From the NCBI GenBank assembly GCA_024349245.1, contig JALDNG010000048.1, forward strand, positions 6,413,501 through 6,477,500: a DNA stretch of 64,000 nucleotides, in the 5' to 3' direction. The stretch is from Neodontobutis hainanensis. Taxonomy: Eukaryota; Chordata; Actinopteri; Gobiiformes; Odontobutidae. A program made the position numbers and the translations under genes. The notes beneath the pieces were generated by a model. It was not told where the DNA came from. It worked only from the letters and a program-made list of their open reading frames with translations, and ran no database searches. Below, piece after piece: positions 21,997 to 33,380 of the stretch (position 1 is the stretch's first letter; each line of letters opens with the position of its first letter).

Positions 21997-23028
21997 AGCA
22001 GAACTAAGTTTTGCACAGTTCCCTTACAGCTTCCTTCAGCAAATCACAATAAATACTCCTAGCACAGTTCTGGACAACAACGCTCAAGAAACCTTTTTTT
22101 TTTTTTGACAAACTAGTAAAAGAAATTAAAACCTTAATGGAGGTGGGTGATTTCAGAAATTGTCTTATAAAGTCCATATATAATATATATACATCGTTTC
22201 GCTTTTATGTACTGTCAACCAATTTTCTCTCTTTTTAATTCGGCATCCAATTTTTGTACGTTTATTGTCATAACAACTGAGTAGCCTAGGTCTTGCGAAA
22301 TCTTGCATTGTGTCTAAAAGTGAAGCCAGTCACTGACGCTATGTAAACAATATTTGGGGCATTTAGTATAATATTGAAACTACCGTTTGAACTGCCATAA
22401 ACATAAAGCCCATAAATGAAACAAACACTCCTCACTCTGCAGTAACATAGCAGGCTTGCATCTCTGTGAGCCGTAAGCTAAATAAATGTCACATAACAGT
22501 AGCTAAATCTCGAAGGACATAAAATAACAACAGATCAAATGGAACTAGGAAGAATATAAAGTTGTTAGGCAACGTATCTTACAAGTTCAACAACATAAAA
22601 GCCACATTGGAATCTGTTTTGAGTCCTTCACTTTGTTTGCGCCTTTGACTTGAGAACAAGCTCTCTCTGACGTTTTCTCTTCCTAGAATATTTGGATTAA
22701 GGTTTTCTTTGTCTTTTTTGTGACTCCACCATGACTAATGATGAAGTATAAGCCATTTGGGTATGATCTTAGCAAGAATAGCCAGAGACTCTGCGGTAGG
22801 TCGCTATGTGTATATTGAATTAACGTAAAGCAATCGGTCACTCTCACGTGAATGTGAACATAACCCGAGACTTGCATCGATTCGGTGGCAGCTCAACTTG
22901 CTAGTGCTGTTTTTGGCCTAGATGTGCCAGAAAAGGATAGTGCACGCTTTAAACACACCATCAATTAACCATCGTAAGGACGTAAAAACTATTTATGAAA
23001 GTAAAAATGTTACTTAGTTCTGCTTTAA
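21993..23028. mobile_element. TTAA-flanked MITE (about 1 kb) nested in hAT
   Basis: Element 21997-23024 has inverted ends AGCAGAACTAAGT...ACTTAGTTCTGCT (13 bp perfect) and is bounded by TTAA on both sides (21993-21996, 23025-23028). TTAA duplication is the hallmark of piggyBac-type insertion, but the terminal bases are not the usual piggyBac CCC, so the superfamily is uncertain. There is no transposase frame inside. Confidence 0.7.
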
Positions 23029-25440
23029 TGTAAGTGCAAACAACATATATTTCCCAACATTTAACAGAAAGTTCGCTCAAACAAGAAACTATCATATCCA
23101 GCAATGATTGATGTGGATTTACTGTATGCACATTCCTATTCCTAAATTTCAATCATCAAAATGGGGCTGCTGGTTAGCCACTCACAGTTCATTTTGATTG
23201 TTTAACTCTAATCTGGATGTTACTGATTTGGTCCAAACCCTCTTCTCTGACACAGCCTCTAAACTGTCTAGTACCGATCCACCAAGAGACTTTTCCTTTC
23301 TCATCAGCTTGTTTAGTGTGTTAGACTCACCAGCTTCAACTGCAACAAACAGAGCACTTGCTACATTGATTTTAAAACATCTACCAGTAAAGTTAAGTGT
23401 AATTGTAGAGTTAAGCTAAGAAAATGTGCATTATTTTAAGCAAGGACTTACTAGTACTGTATATACTGTATGTTGTTATGTCACTAAACTATCCTTCAAA
23501 TTCATGCTGGTAAAAATTACCCCATAGCTGTTTTAGGTTCAGATAATCCTATTTTTTGCATTCTTGAATACAGATACTCTGAATTAACTAAATGATCAAG
23601 AAAGAGTAGGAAACAAAGTCACACAGAAGAAGATGTTTTATTATATGGGTTTGAAATGCTAAAGGGGGTCAAAATGACCCCCTGGCTGTTCTAATGTAAA
23701 GAGTTGTCAAATTTGGTGGTATAGCCAAACCTCATGGCTAAAGCAGGTGATCCATGGTCATTCCTCTACAACACATAAGGATAAGTGGCAGAAGACAATT
23801 AAATAAAGATTTTTTTTTTTGGGGCTGCAGTTTGCCACTGACAAGACAGAAATGAGCCTATATACATTGCGTCTGTCTCCCCAGTCTTGTTTATAAGTGA
23901 GCTTCACTGAACAGTATTTATGCACTGGAGCACTTATTATCTGCTTAACCTTTCCATTTAATGATGACTCACACTCAGCAGAGATAAACAAGCTAATGGA
24001 GTCGACAGACACTGTGCAACAGCCTCCTGACAAAACACAACATCATTCTCTATTACTCTATTAAAATTGTGAACCCATAGTTAATCCATCTATTTGAGAA
24101 AAAAATGTGGGGTAATTATAAGCCAGCACTGACAATTTTATGATTTGATACAATATGCAATGGTTTTTGTTACACCTGTAACTATGGCACCTGTTAACAT
24201 CACAGTTGGAATGAACTAATAATGAATGCTTTTTGTGCCTCAGGTTTCTGATCTTCTTAAACTCTAGAAACAGAATTTGTAGCTAAAAAGCCAAATGTAT
24301 GTCACGGCACCTGCCTTTGCGTTTACTAATTTCATATGCTGTGTTTGGAGGAGCTGTCTGGAAACTGATGTGAGACATGCTTACTTTTGGTCTTTGCACA
24401 ACATTGAACAGCACCACACAACACTCCCAGACACACTCACTCATACGCCACACAACTGATGTCCATATGACATACTTAAACGTTTAGTTTTCTAAATTGC
24501 ATTAAATGTACATAACCTTGTCTCACTTTTTATAGTTATAGATATAACAAATTTCCTGCCTCGATTTTCTTTACATAGGAGGGACAGTTTTGGTTGTAGC
24601 CAAGCCATTCACAGATCACACAAAACACATCTGGAAATCTTGAATCAAGCCATTAAAGTACTCTGGATTTGTTACTACCTTTGACACTGGTCTCTAAATG
24701 GAAGATGTTCACACTATGAGACATTAGAAGGATCACATTCCCTGAGAGCTAAGGTGGAAGAGGAGGCAGGGGGGCTATTATTGTGAAGGTTTTGTAGATC
24801 TCTGCCTGCTGGTCTTAAGGAGTTGGCAGTGCAGACAGGAATAATTGAGTCAAGGATAGCTATACCTGGAATCCCAGATGCTTATGTCTTATGGTGCTGT
24901 TTCCTCCCAGAGTACAAGTACAAAGGAGGGACTATTTTCCTTCTGCTGTGGAATTTTACAGCCAGTGAACAATATAATGCATAGTTTGTTAGACCATGTG
25001 CGTGTTATTAAACTTTGTTAATATTTTTTAATCTTTTCTTAATATTTTCTGTCAAACAAATTGCTCTAGTTTATGTTTATTATCTTCATTGCTTTATTAT
25101 AGCTTTACACCTTACTGTCTGTGTTACATTTAAATCTACAAATTTAAATTGCCTCAAATGTCAGTAAAAACTTAAGCCCACACAGACTGTAATTATCACC
25201 ATAAGTGATAAAAAAAGTTTGAGAAAAAAAGTTTGAGAAGTTCTTTTTGCTCTTTAATTGTAGCACTTTGTGAATAATGGTTATTCTGAACCTTAACATA
25301 AAAGACGCAGTGTGAGCTCTGGTCTATATGCAGGCCAGCAGTGGAACCGGGCTCTCCAGCATTACACCGTCAGCCCGTGCCATATGAGGCACTGTTCACA
25401 TCGATGCATTGTCCTTCTCCTTTATTTCTTTCACTAACAG

Positions 25441-25499
25441 CCTATGTCCCGCTGTGGAACGTCATGCCTGCCCGCTTCGTCATAAACCTGAACACAGCA
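25441..25499 (+). other. Candidate 59-nt exon (weak)
   Basis: A long pyrimidine tract ending CACTAACAG precedes 25441, and GTGAGC follows 25499, so acceptor and donor signals flank 59 open bases. In the open frame the peptide is YVPLWNVMPARFVINLNTA, which I cannot assign. There is no neighbouring exon. It could be chance. Confidence 0.2.
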
Positions 25500-25829
25500 G
25501 TGAGCGCTCTTAAAGAAATGCCATTTTTATCAAAGTGAAAGCACAAGTGAATAAGAAAAGGCTGTTGTGGATCCAAAAACAAAAGTATTATTAAAGTAAT
25601 AAAAGTATACTACACATGTTCAAAGATCTATTAAATGATACCAAATCGTACCAAACTTTTGATAAAGGTAAATAGTACAAATTGGACATTTTTATTTGAG
25701 AGACTGGTTATTTGTAAACTGTCCAATTCAGAGTAAGTAATCAATATTCAGAACTAATATTTGACGTGTTACCTGAAGACTATTAGTGACAACAAATTGT
25801 TCTATCAGATATTCTTCATAATACTTAGG

Positions 25830-25882
25830 TGGCGCAGTGGCTTAGTCATAGAGCGGTTGTCCCTAAATGAATAAATGTAAAT
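25830..25882 (+). mobile_element. Internally deleted SINE: tRNA head joined to tail
   Basis: The head GTGGCGCAGTGGCTTAG...GAGCGGTTGTCC (25830-25861) is joined directly to the CTAAATGAATAAATGTAAAT tail, missing the B box and body found in the 31 and 33 kb copies. Confidence 0.6.
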
Positions 25883-26487
25883 CTAGGTGTGACCAATAAT
25901 TGTAAAATTATGGATTTCTTCCGCCCATTGCTCCTCTATTAACCTATATTATTATTATGAAAGGGCAATAAAATGGCAGTTACATTCAGGCTTTTGGCTT
26001 TTACTGCATAGTAGTTTTCAGATAGCATAAATAACATAAATGGACATATTAATCAAAAATTCACATTCAATGGACGGAAGTATATTGCTGTATATTATAG
26101 TATGGTGGTGCCCCTTACTCAAGAACATTTTAAGGGGTTCCATGAGAGAGGCTTAGGTCTGACCCAAATATTGTATTTATGTCAAAACATCAGTTCAGTT
26201 GTAATTAATGTCCTCTTCATTGTTCTTGTCTTGAAATAAAGTGTTTCCTTTGAAACAAAACAAAATAATAACAAAAGTGATCCTAAGAACAAAAGGTTTA
26301 GTTGTGACGTGTCAGATTGATGTGACTTTGCTCACAGCTGATTGGTCTAGTTTGGTATGTTGGTCTCTAACCCAGAAAAGAACCTGCCCTGGAGCAGAGT
26401 CCGTGTGGAGTCAGTTACCATGTTGATAAAACCCACGTCGAAGCAAACCACCCGAGAACCCAGAGTGGGCTCAAAATAAACCAAGCC

Positions 26488-26512
26488 AAAAAAAAAAAAA
26501 AAAAAAAAAAAA
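26488..26512 (+). repeat. A25 homopolymer
   Basis: 25 consecutive A residues. No SINE/LINE body is evident upstream, so it is either a retroposon tail with a decayed body or simple slippage. Confidence 0.9.
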
Positions 26513-27907
26513 CTTGTGTGCAACAGGGCTCTTGTGAGCAGTATAAACCACAAGATATTTTTTCTTTAACTGCTGCCAAGCATTATGTCAAAACAGAGTG
26601 CAGAGTAATACAGCAGATATTAAAGCTTTAATGCTTTGGATAGTCCTACCTGTAGCCTATAGTGACACAGATTTGATCAGAGAAATTAACTTTGGCCCAA
26701 CCCCATGCAATCCTCACTCATAAGTGGATGGGGCGGGTGGTGGACAGTGTACAAACAAATATTGCTTATTGTGTCTTTAATGAGAATGTGTTCTATTACC
26801 TCATGGTACACAAATATTAATAAAGAATTTACTGGTATACACATAATCAATAGAAAAGTATTGTGTATGAAAGAGTTAAGTGTTTATTTCAGTTAGCAGA
26901 TGGATATTGTGTGATAACAGCGATAACCCAAACTGTTCCAGTGATCATGACCTGCAATCCTGTTATTTTTGGACGCCTCCTTTCACACCACAAAGCCAAA
27001 AGTAAAACTGGATTCAACATCACTAATCTATTGCACCAAACATAATGACAACAGGAATAATCATGAAGCTAACACTGCAGAGTTGTCATATATTTGACCA
27101 GATTGTTAGTTTGGATTTGAAAATGTGTCCGTGCCTATTCACAAATGTATTTTTGTGCCCTAAAGGCCCTGAGTATGTGCAATGTATTGGTGCAAAAATT
27201 GCTTAATGATTTGCTTTCATGTGCCAGTCTTCTAGTGGAGTTGTAAAGGTGATAGGAGTCAGCTGTAATTGTGTGTAATTAAGCGAAGAGGCTACAAAAT
27301 CTGAGCAGGTACAGACGAGGCTGTGGTAAAAGGTGAGATACAGTGCAGTGTTGTGCATATCCTGTAAATACATCAATATTTTAAAACTTCTCCACAGATT
27401 TCCACCAAGACACAACTTCTGTCAAAAGGATTATTTCACAAAATACTATACTACGTACTAAACTAAATTATTAAAATTGGAAAACACAAAGGTTGTCAAC
27501 AAACAATGTCAACGTTTACTGTAATTTAAAATTGAAATTAATTAATTAAGAATTGCTAGAATAAACATGCCAATGAGTGTTTTTTTTTTTTTTTTTTAAG
27601 GAAATGTTAGATATTAGTAACACTTTCTTACATATAACCAAAGGACTTCCATTGTTGGCCACTTCACTGTATCCAAAATGCATGGTACACCTAACAAGGT
27701 ACTGTATTTAGCAATATCACATCATAACTCTTTGATCATCTCGTTTAATAGCTTTGGTTTGCATTTAGGTAATATTTAACCTTTTGTGAAAGATTCTAGA
27801 ACAGCGGCTTATAAAAATATCTGTACTCCCAAAAGTAAACTCACACACTTTTCTATGTAGTTAAAGTTATGCTTAGTCTAATGTAGCTCTCTGATTGGAT
27901 GATTCAT

Positions 27908-29683
27908 GTCCTCATTAGGGATGGGACGGTATGAGATTCTGACGGTTTAATACCCTGGAAAAACTATTATTTTCCAGGTAAATTGGACATAGATAAATGT
28001 TTTTTTATTCATTTAAAGAGTTATATAAAACAATATATAAGAATTGTTATAGTTCATCATTTCAAATAAATGCCTGCAGTGTCTTTAAGACAGGGCTATA
28101 GCTGTTGTTATTTTTGCCTTACATCTGCAGAACAGCAGCACTTAACTTCCTTGTTTTGAACTGTCTATACAAGCTTTTTAAAGCTGCTTGAATTTATTTT
28201 TATTTTTTTAACAATATCTCTGTTATAATTATTCAGTAAATGGCACAAACACTGTACATCATCACATTACACAGTTCTGCTGAAGCTTTGAAAGGATTTA
28301 TTAGCAGAGTGCTGTTCCTTTTAGTGTTTTCTTTGGTTTGATTCACATTAAATGCAACAAGCCAACATACTACTCACAACCTACTGTCGCTGCGTGTCTG
28401 ACGTGATGAATGTGAAGCTGTGAAGGTGCGTAACAGAGAGGATGTAGCCTTCCACTCCCTCTGCTACAGTTAAACCTTATATATGTATTTAATCAGACAC
28501 CACAGAAATACTAGGTGAACTTTAATGCGTTCCATGTAGCTCTCAGTGAACCTCAAACAAATACCAACAAAACTATAGGCTAGCACTGTAGACTTACCCT
28601 ACCTGCTCTTAGTCCTGACTCCGTCTTTAGAAGGGTCCTAATCCTTGCCTCATTAACAGTCTGTAAATGAATTATCCACTGAAAACAAAGTCCAAACTAA
28701 TGCACTAAGGGTTTAATCCATGTGAAATGTATAAAAAAATAAAGAGCAAAGGAAAAAAACATTGTCACTGAGTGCCCCTGTAGCACAGATCAGAACAGTT
28801 GCAATTACAATTGACAGAATTTATTTGGTTGTTTAAATAAAAAAATACAAATAAAAAAGAATACAACACCCTCATTAATTAAAAATGCTAGACCAAAAGG
28901 ATTTAGGCTGAAGTCAAAGACTTATTATGCATAACCTTATTAACATTTAAATAAAAGTGCTATACACAACAAAACAGCAAAACAATTACAATTAATTCCA
29001 TTCACCAAACAGAAGAAACAAAACAGATACTATTATATGTACTTTACTATTTAAAATCCCTTATCACTCTTTACTAAATCTATAGTCCCAATTTACATCC
29101 CAGTATAACTATTAAAATTATAAATTGTTGCAAAGTTACCACTTCATATTACTGTCCAGTCCATTCCATAGAATCAGACCATTTCTGGTAACACGTTTCT
29201 GAAGTGTAGTACGAACACACTGTACTTTTAAATGATCTTCTCCCCTTAAATTGTACTCCTGTAGGACCTGACGGTGCTGCAGATACTGGTCCATTTACTG
29301 GTTATATTCTCCTCTAGACTCTCTAAAATCTTTAACTGATCTCAAAGTCCAGGCTCTGTCTGCCTTTGACCAAAACACATCTTTCCCATCAGGCAGCAGT
29401 GCAGCTCCACACACCTGCCGCTCCAACAGAAGACTGCATTAGCCCACACTAATTATGTAATTAAACAATAAAGTTTAGCTCCAGTGTTAAAATGGAATAA
29501 ATGTGTAACTTGAAAAATAATGTTAAAAACAGTCTTTTTATTAAATGCAACATTTTCATTTGTGCTTCATCAGCTCATATTACAGTAATTAATGAATTAA
29601 TATGGTGGTAGGTGTTTTTTTTTGCCAGAATTGATACTGTGGTAGTTTAATAGTGCGGTCCCTAGCCCATCCCTAGTCCTCAT
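27908..29683. mobile_element. Non-autonomous hAT element, 1.76 kb, perfect 8-bp duplication
   Basis: Element 27916-29675 begins TAGGGATGGGACGGTAT and ends with the reverse complement of TAGGGATGGGCTAGGGACC. GTCCTCAT flanks both sides exactly (27908-27915, 29676-29683). It contains no frame of 60 codons or more, so it depends on a hAT transposase elsewhere. The interior is AT-rich with one less AT-rich stretch (29240-29440). Confidence 0.9.
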
Positions 29684-31037
29684 TCATAGTAAATATTCAA
29701 TTTAAATGCTTTGAACTTACTTTTAACCTGTTTCCTGAAATAGGGAACTCATATTGAGTTTTACAGGTGAACCAACTCAACTTTGGCCATTGCTCTTTAC
29801 CCTTTATCTTTCTGTCCTTCTTCATCGGGGAGTTGAACAGAGGTCTTTTTGGCAGGTGTGTCCGACCCAGAGTTGGACATTCTCGAAATGATCTACTGAT
29901 GAGTCTTGACAACCTGCTTCTTCTTGCTTCTTATATCTCTGTCAACTCCCTACAGCTTGTCCCAGACAGTTACTCTCCTTAGGTGTGGGTCTGCAGAGCT
30001 TTTCCACACGTTAAAGGAAAGTTTTTATTCCCCCCTGTCGCAAGTGTGCCTTGAGATGACTCTTATTTATTACATAATATAATTTTACACAAAACAAATT
30101 GATAAAGGGACTACAGATCTTTGCAAATGACCTCTACATGGCTAGGGCATAATATTAGTGACACTGTTCCAATGGCCGACAAAGCTCTGCAAGCAGTTTT
30201 CAGAAAGACCAGGCTTTGAGTGACAGTTGACCTCTCCAAAACTTAGCTGGCCCAGAGATGGAAGCATATACAGTATCTTCATTTCAATTCAGTGCCACTC
30301 ATTCCTCACACCTGCCGCTTTCAGTGGCACCACCATCTCTCTTCTTCTGCCGCTCAGTCTGTCCAAGCAAACTAAATAACTATGACTTAAAATGCTAGCA
30401 GGCTGACAGGGCTTGAAAAGGCGCTGTCTGCCCCCATGACACACCGCTCCCTTTGATCCCCCGCCGTCAAGACCAACACTCGTCATGAAAACCTTTCCAC
30501 AATCGCTGCGATGACACCCCCTCTACTCCTTGTTCTCTCACTTTTCAATCCTCTGTTTCATTTCAAACCTTTTTTATTGCTCTTTCTTCTACCCGCTTTG
30601 CTCCCCGTTGGTTTCTCTTGTGGTTTTGATTCTTCTTAATGACGACATCTAACACACAACGGTAATCAAGTGAAATGATTTCCCCCCGCGGCTTGTGACA
30701 GGCGCTGAGAGGAAACTGGTATCGACAGCTGACGATCAGCAGCTTTACCATTTGCATATCTTCTGTTTAAATTTCAGTGCCAGGCTTTACCGCCGGGAAA
30801 TATATAAAAGCAGCGGGGGGATCCGTATTGTCAAGATTTTGTCACCTGACTGCAGACTGTGAAGAAAGTCTGTTTATTTCTGCTTGTCTTATGCAACCCA
30901 CGGAAAGAGAGTAAAAAAACATTAGAAACACATGACAGCACAAATCCATTCACAAACGGACAAAAAGCCATATGACATCGAGGGATTCCTCTGCTTGTTG
31001 ACATGGCACAATCTCACTAGACATTAGTTATTTATTG
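29684..31037. other. Intergenic DNA with promoter-like segment
   Basis: No coding gene is seen. Bases 30280-30850 are less AT-rich and end in an octamer-TATA arrangement (listed separately). Confidence 0.5.
30750..30810 (+). promoter_or_regulatory. Octamer plus TATA box, candidate pol II promoter
   Basis: ATTTGCAT (30750-30757) is a perfect POU octamer. TATATAAAAG (30801-30810) is a strong TATA box 43 bases downstream and is followed by a G-rich start region. This spacing resembles octamer/TATA promoters such as those of histone H2B genes. No long frame follows (the first ATG gives 7 codons), so it would be a non-coding or 5'-untranslated first exon, or a chance match. Confidence 0.3.
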
Positions 31038-31315
31038 GACACAGTGGCTCAGTGGGTAGAGCGGTCGTCCTTCAACTTGAAGGTAGGTGGTTCGATTCCT
31101 GCTCTCCCCATAGTTCATACTGTTGTTGTGTCCTTGGCTAAGACACCTAACCCAGCTTGCCTCCAGTGCTGTTCCAGTTGTAACACTGGTGAATAGTAAG
31201 TCGCTTTGAATAAAAAGCGACAAGTAAATAAATGTAAATGTAACACTGGTGAATGGAAGCTTAATGTAAGTCTCTTTGGATAAAAGCTTCTCCTAATATG
31301 TGATGTAAAATGTAA
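31038..31315 (+). mobile_element. tRNA-headed SINE with duplicated tail
   Basis: A box TGGCTCAGTGGG (31045-31056) and B box GGTTCGATTCC (31089-31099) are intact, so the internal pol III promoter is complete. The body matches the 33.1 kb copy. The 3' portion (GTAACACTGGTGAAT...AAGTCGCTTTGAATAAAA) occurs twice in tandem, about 60 bases apart. Confidence 0.85.
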
Positions 31316-31507
31316 TGGACGTAGTTGTAGCTTTGATAAGATATGGTATGATATGTTGGAAGGGACATAAAAAGATTTCTAATGGTAGTATATACATCAG
31401 ATACAACTTTGACTCAAGCTTCCATTTTACTGTATTGGCCTTGAAGTGTGACTAGTTGTTCTGAGCTTCAATGCATCAAAAGTATTGGTGCACATAATAA
31501 CATCCTT

Positions 31508-31577
31508 TCTGGGTGGAGTTTGCATGTTCTCCCTGTGCTTGGGTGGGTTTCCTCTGGGTACTCCAGAGTCCCCCGAT
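31508..31577 (+). repeat. Fragment of an abundant fish interspersed repeat
   Basis: TGGAGTTTGCATGTTCTCCC and TGGGTTTCCTCTGGGTACTCC are the middle part of a very common teleost repeat. Other parts occur at 43262-43383 and 57190-57315. The class is not certain. Confidence 0.6.
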
Positions 31578-31690
31578 GGCGGCTGCCGGCAGTGATTTTC
31601 CCCTATGAGAATGATAAGGTAAAAGTAAAACAAACTAAAATAAACAAAATACATGTCTGTGAAGGTTCTCAGTCATCCATGTCATTGTGA

Positions 31691-32094
31691 AGAAAAGGTT
31701 AAAGCAAAGGCATCTGGACTTGGTTTTCAAGGTGAAGACGTTTTGTCTCTTCTCCAAGACACTTTGCCAGGTTGTTCTTGTCTAACCCTATTGTTGTAAC
31801 ACTTTTCTGAAACCTTTACTGAAACAATTTCACTCTAGAAGAACAACAACACCTGAATGGAACAGTGACAATAACCACTGTCCCATCAGGAGTCACATTG
31901 CCCTTTTATAACTAACGACTATGAGACCAGAACTGGTCCAATCAGAATTAATGTCAAGTCCAACCCCTCCCTCTAGAGATATAAGCTCAGCTCTCTTAGA
32001 AGTTGAACTCAGAATTGACAAAGTCTCTTGGAGAAGAGACAAAACAACTTCACCTTGAAAACCAAGTGCAGATGCCTTTGCTTTAACTTTTTCT
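31691..32094. mobile_element. Fold-back element with 76-bp inverted arms
   Basis: Arms 31691-31766 and 32019-32094 are inverted repeats matching at about 71 of 76 bases, separated by 252 bases of unrelated AT-rich sequence. The arm contains GTCTCTTCTCCAAGA and AAAGCAAAGGCATCTG. I recognise the arm as part of an abundant fish repeat, but not its class. There is no coding frame between the arms. Confidence 0.75.
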
Positions 32095-33136
32095 TCTATT
32101 GACTAGTAGAAGACATCTCTTAATAACCCATAACCGCATCACAGAAGATGTCCTTTTAAAATGCTTTTAACTGAATTGAGGTTACTCGCAGATGATTCAC
32201 CCAATCACCTATTTGTCTAAAAGTTCTTGTCCTTTGAGAATCCGCCCAGATGATTCTTTGGTTAATCGGGAGGTTTCCCGATGGACCAGTCAGGAGGAAG
32301 GCCCTCCCGTCAAGGCGGCTGTACATTGATTTTTCAACAGTCACATTCGCTGGCACTCCGCCTGTGCATGCGTATACAAAGGCCTGTAAAGGGGCTAAAG
32401 CTGCAGCCTGTTAATGGGTTTGTCTCAAAACAGAGGCGGAATTTAGAGGGCTCCATGCCATAGGCATAAAAAGAGTGAAGGGTGGGTTTTTTAAACACCT
32501 TTTGATCTTGATTGTTTCTGTTTTAAAGCCTTCAGTCTCTGATGTTGGGGTCACTCATAATGTCCAGCTAAAATATTTAACATTATCTAAAATGCCCCAA
32601 ATACAGGGTATTACATCTGTTTTGAGTCAAATTTTTTGGGGGAGGACCTCCAGACGCCCCTGCTGCCATTTGGATAATGAGCTGCTCAGCCTCTACACCT
32701 CTGACCTAAATATTGTAGTGTGCTATTTTTTTTTATTGTATTTGTAAGTATTGTTTTTCTTTTATACATTATATATAGTGCTTTATTAAGGTCTATACAT
32801 TTATTGTAAATGTAAATGATTGTAAATAATGTCACAGAAGTATCTACAGCTACAATATAATGCTTTTTACTTATTTTTTGTTACCTTTTCTTACCTTTTG
32901 TGATTTTATTCATGAAATTGATTTTCAGTAAATGATTTAATAAGGGCTGGTCTAAGACATTAAATTCCTGGGCTTAAAATAAGCCCACCCCAAGTGGGTT
33001 TATTTTCGAATATGCCCTGTTCTTCAGATAAGTCTACATTAAACCATCAAAAGTGGTGTGAGAAAGTATCTTTATAAACTATGGTTGTCTGGGGGTCAAA
33101 ATATCAAAGATATTGTTCAAAATTTGTGTTTGAAAT
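32095..33136. other. Intergenic DNA, no gene seen
   Basis: Mixed composition; 32190-32420 is less AT-rich. No domain-bearing frame or RNA gene. Confidence 0.55.
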
Positions 33137-33380
33137 ATGTTTTTAGGGCGGTTGGGGCGGCAGTAGCTCAGTGGGTAGAGCAGACGTATTTCAACCGGAA
33201 GGTAGGTGGTTTGATTCCCGCTCTCCCCACAGTTAATATTGTCATTGTGTCCTTGGGCAAGACACTTAACCCACCTTGCCTCCAGTGTCTGTAACACTGG
33301 TAATTACTGTAGAACAACGTAAGTCGCTTTGGATAAAAGCGTCTGCTAAATGATTAAATGTAAATGTAAATGTTTTTAGG
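33137..33380 (+). mobile_element. Complete tRNA-headed SINE with 11-bp target duplication
   Basis: A box TAGCTCAGTGGG (33164-33175) and B box GGTTTGATTCC (33208-33218) drive pol III. A body and an L2-type tail (AAGTCGCTTTGGATAAAAGC...) end in AAATG repeats. ATGTTTTTAGG is present at 33137-33147 and 33370-33380, the target duplication left by LINE machinery. It is the best-preserved SINE of the window. Confidence 0.9.

Larger units (their letters stand above)
23029..27907. other. Intergenic DNA, no gene confirmed
   Basis: AT-rich. It contains a palindrome GGGGGTCA/TGACCCCC (23664-23671/23675-23682), a candidate small exon (25441-25499), a collapsed SINE (25830-25882), and an A25 run (26488-26512). 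The 73-codon frame at 23198-23419 has no recognisable domain. Confidence 0.5.

Noticed and set aside
33148..33240. tRNA gene
   Set aside because: A and B boxes belong to the head of a SINE; acceptor and anticodon arms do not form and a SINE body and tail follow.
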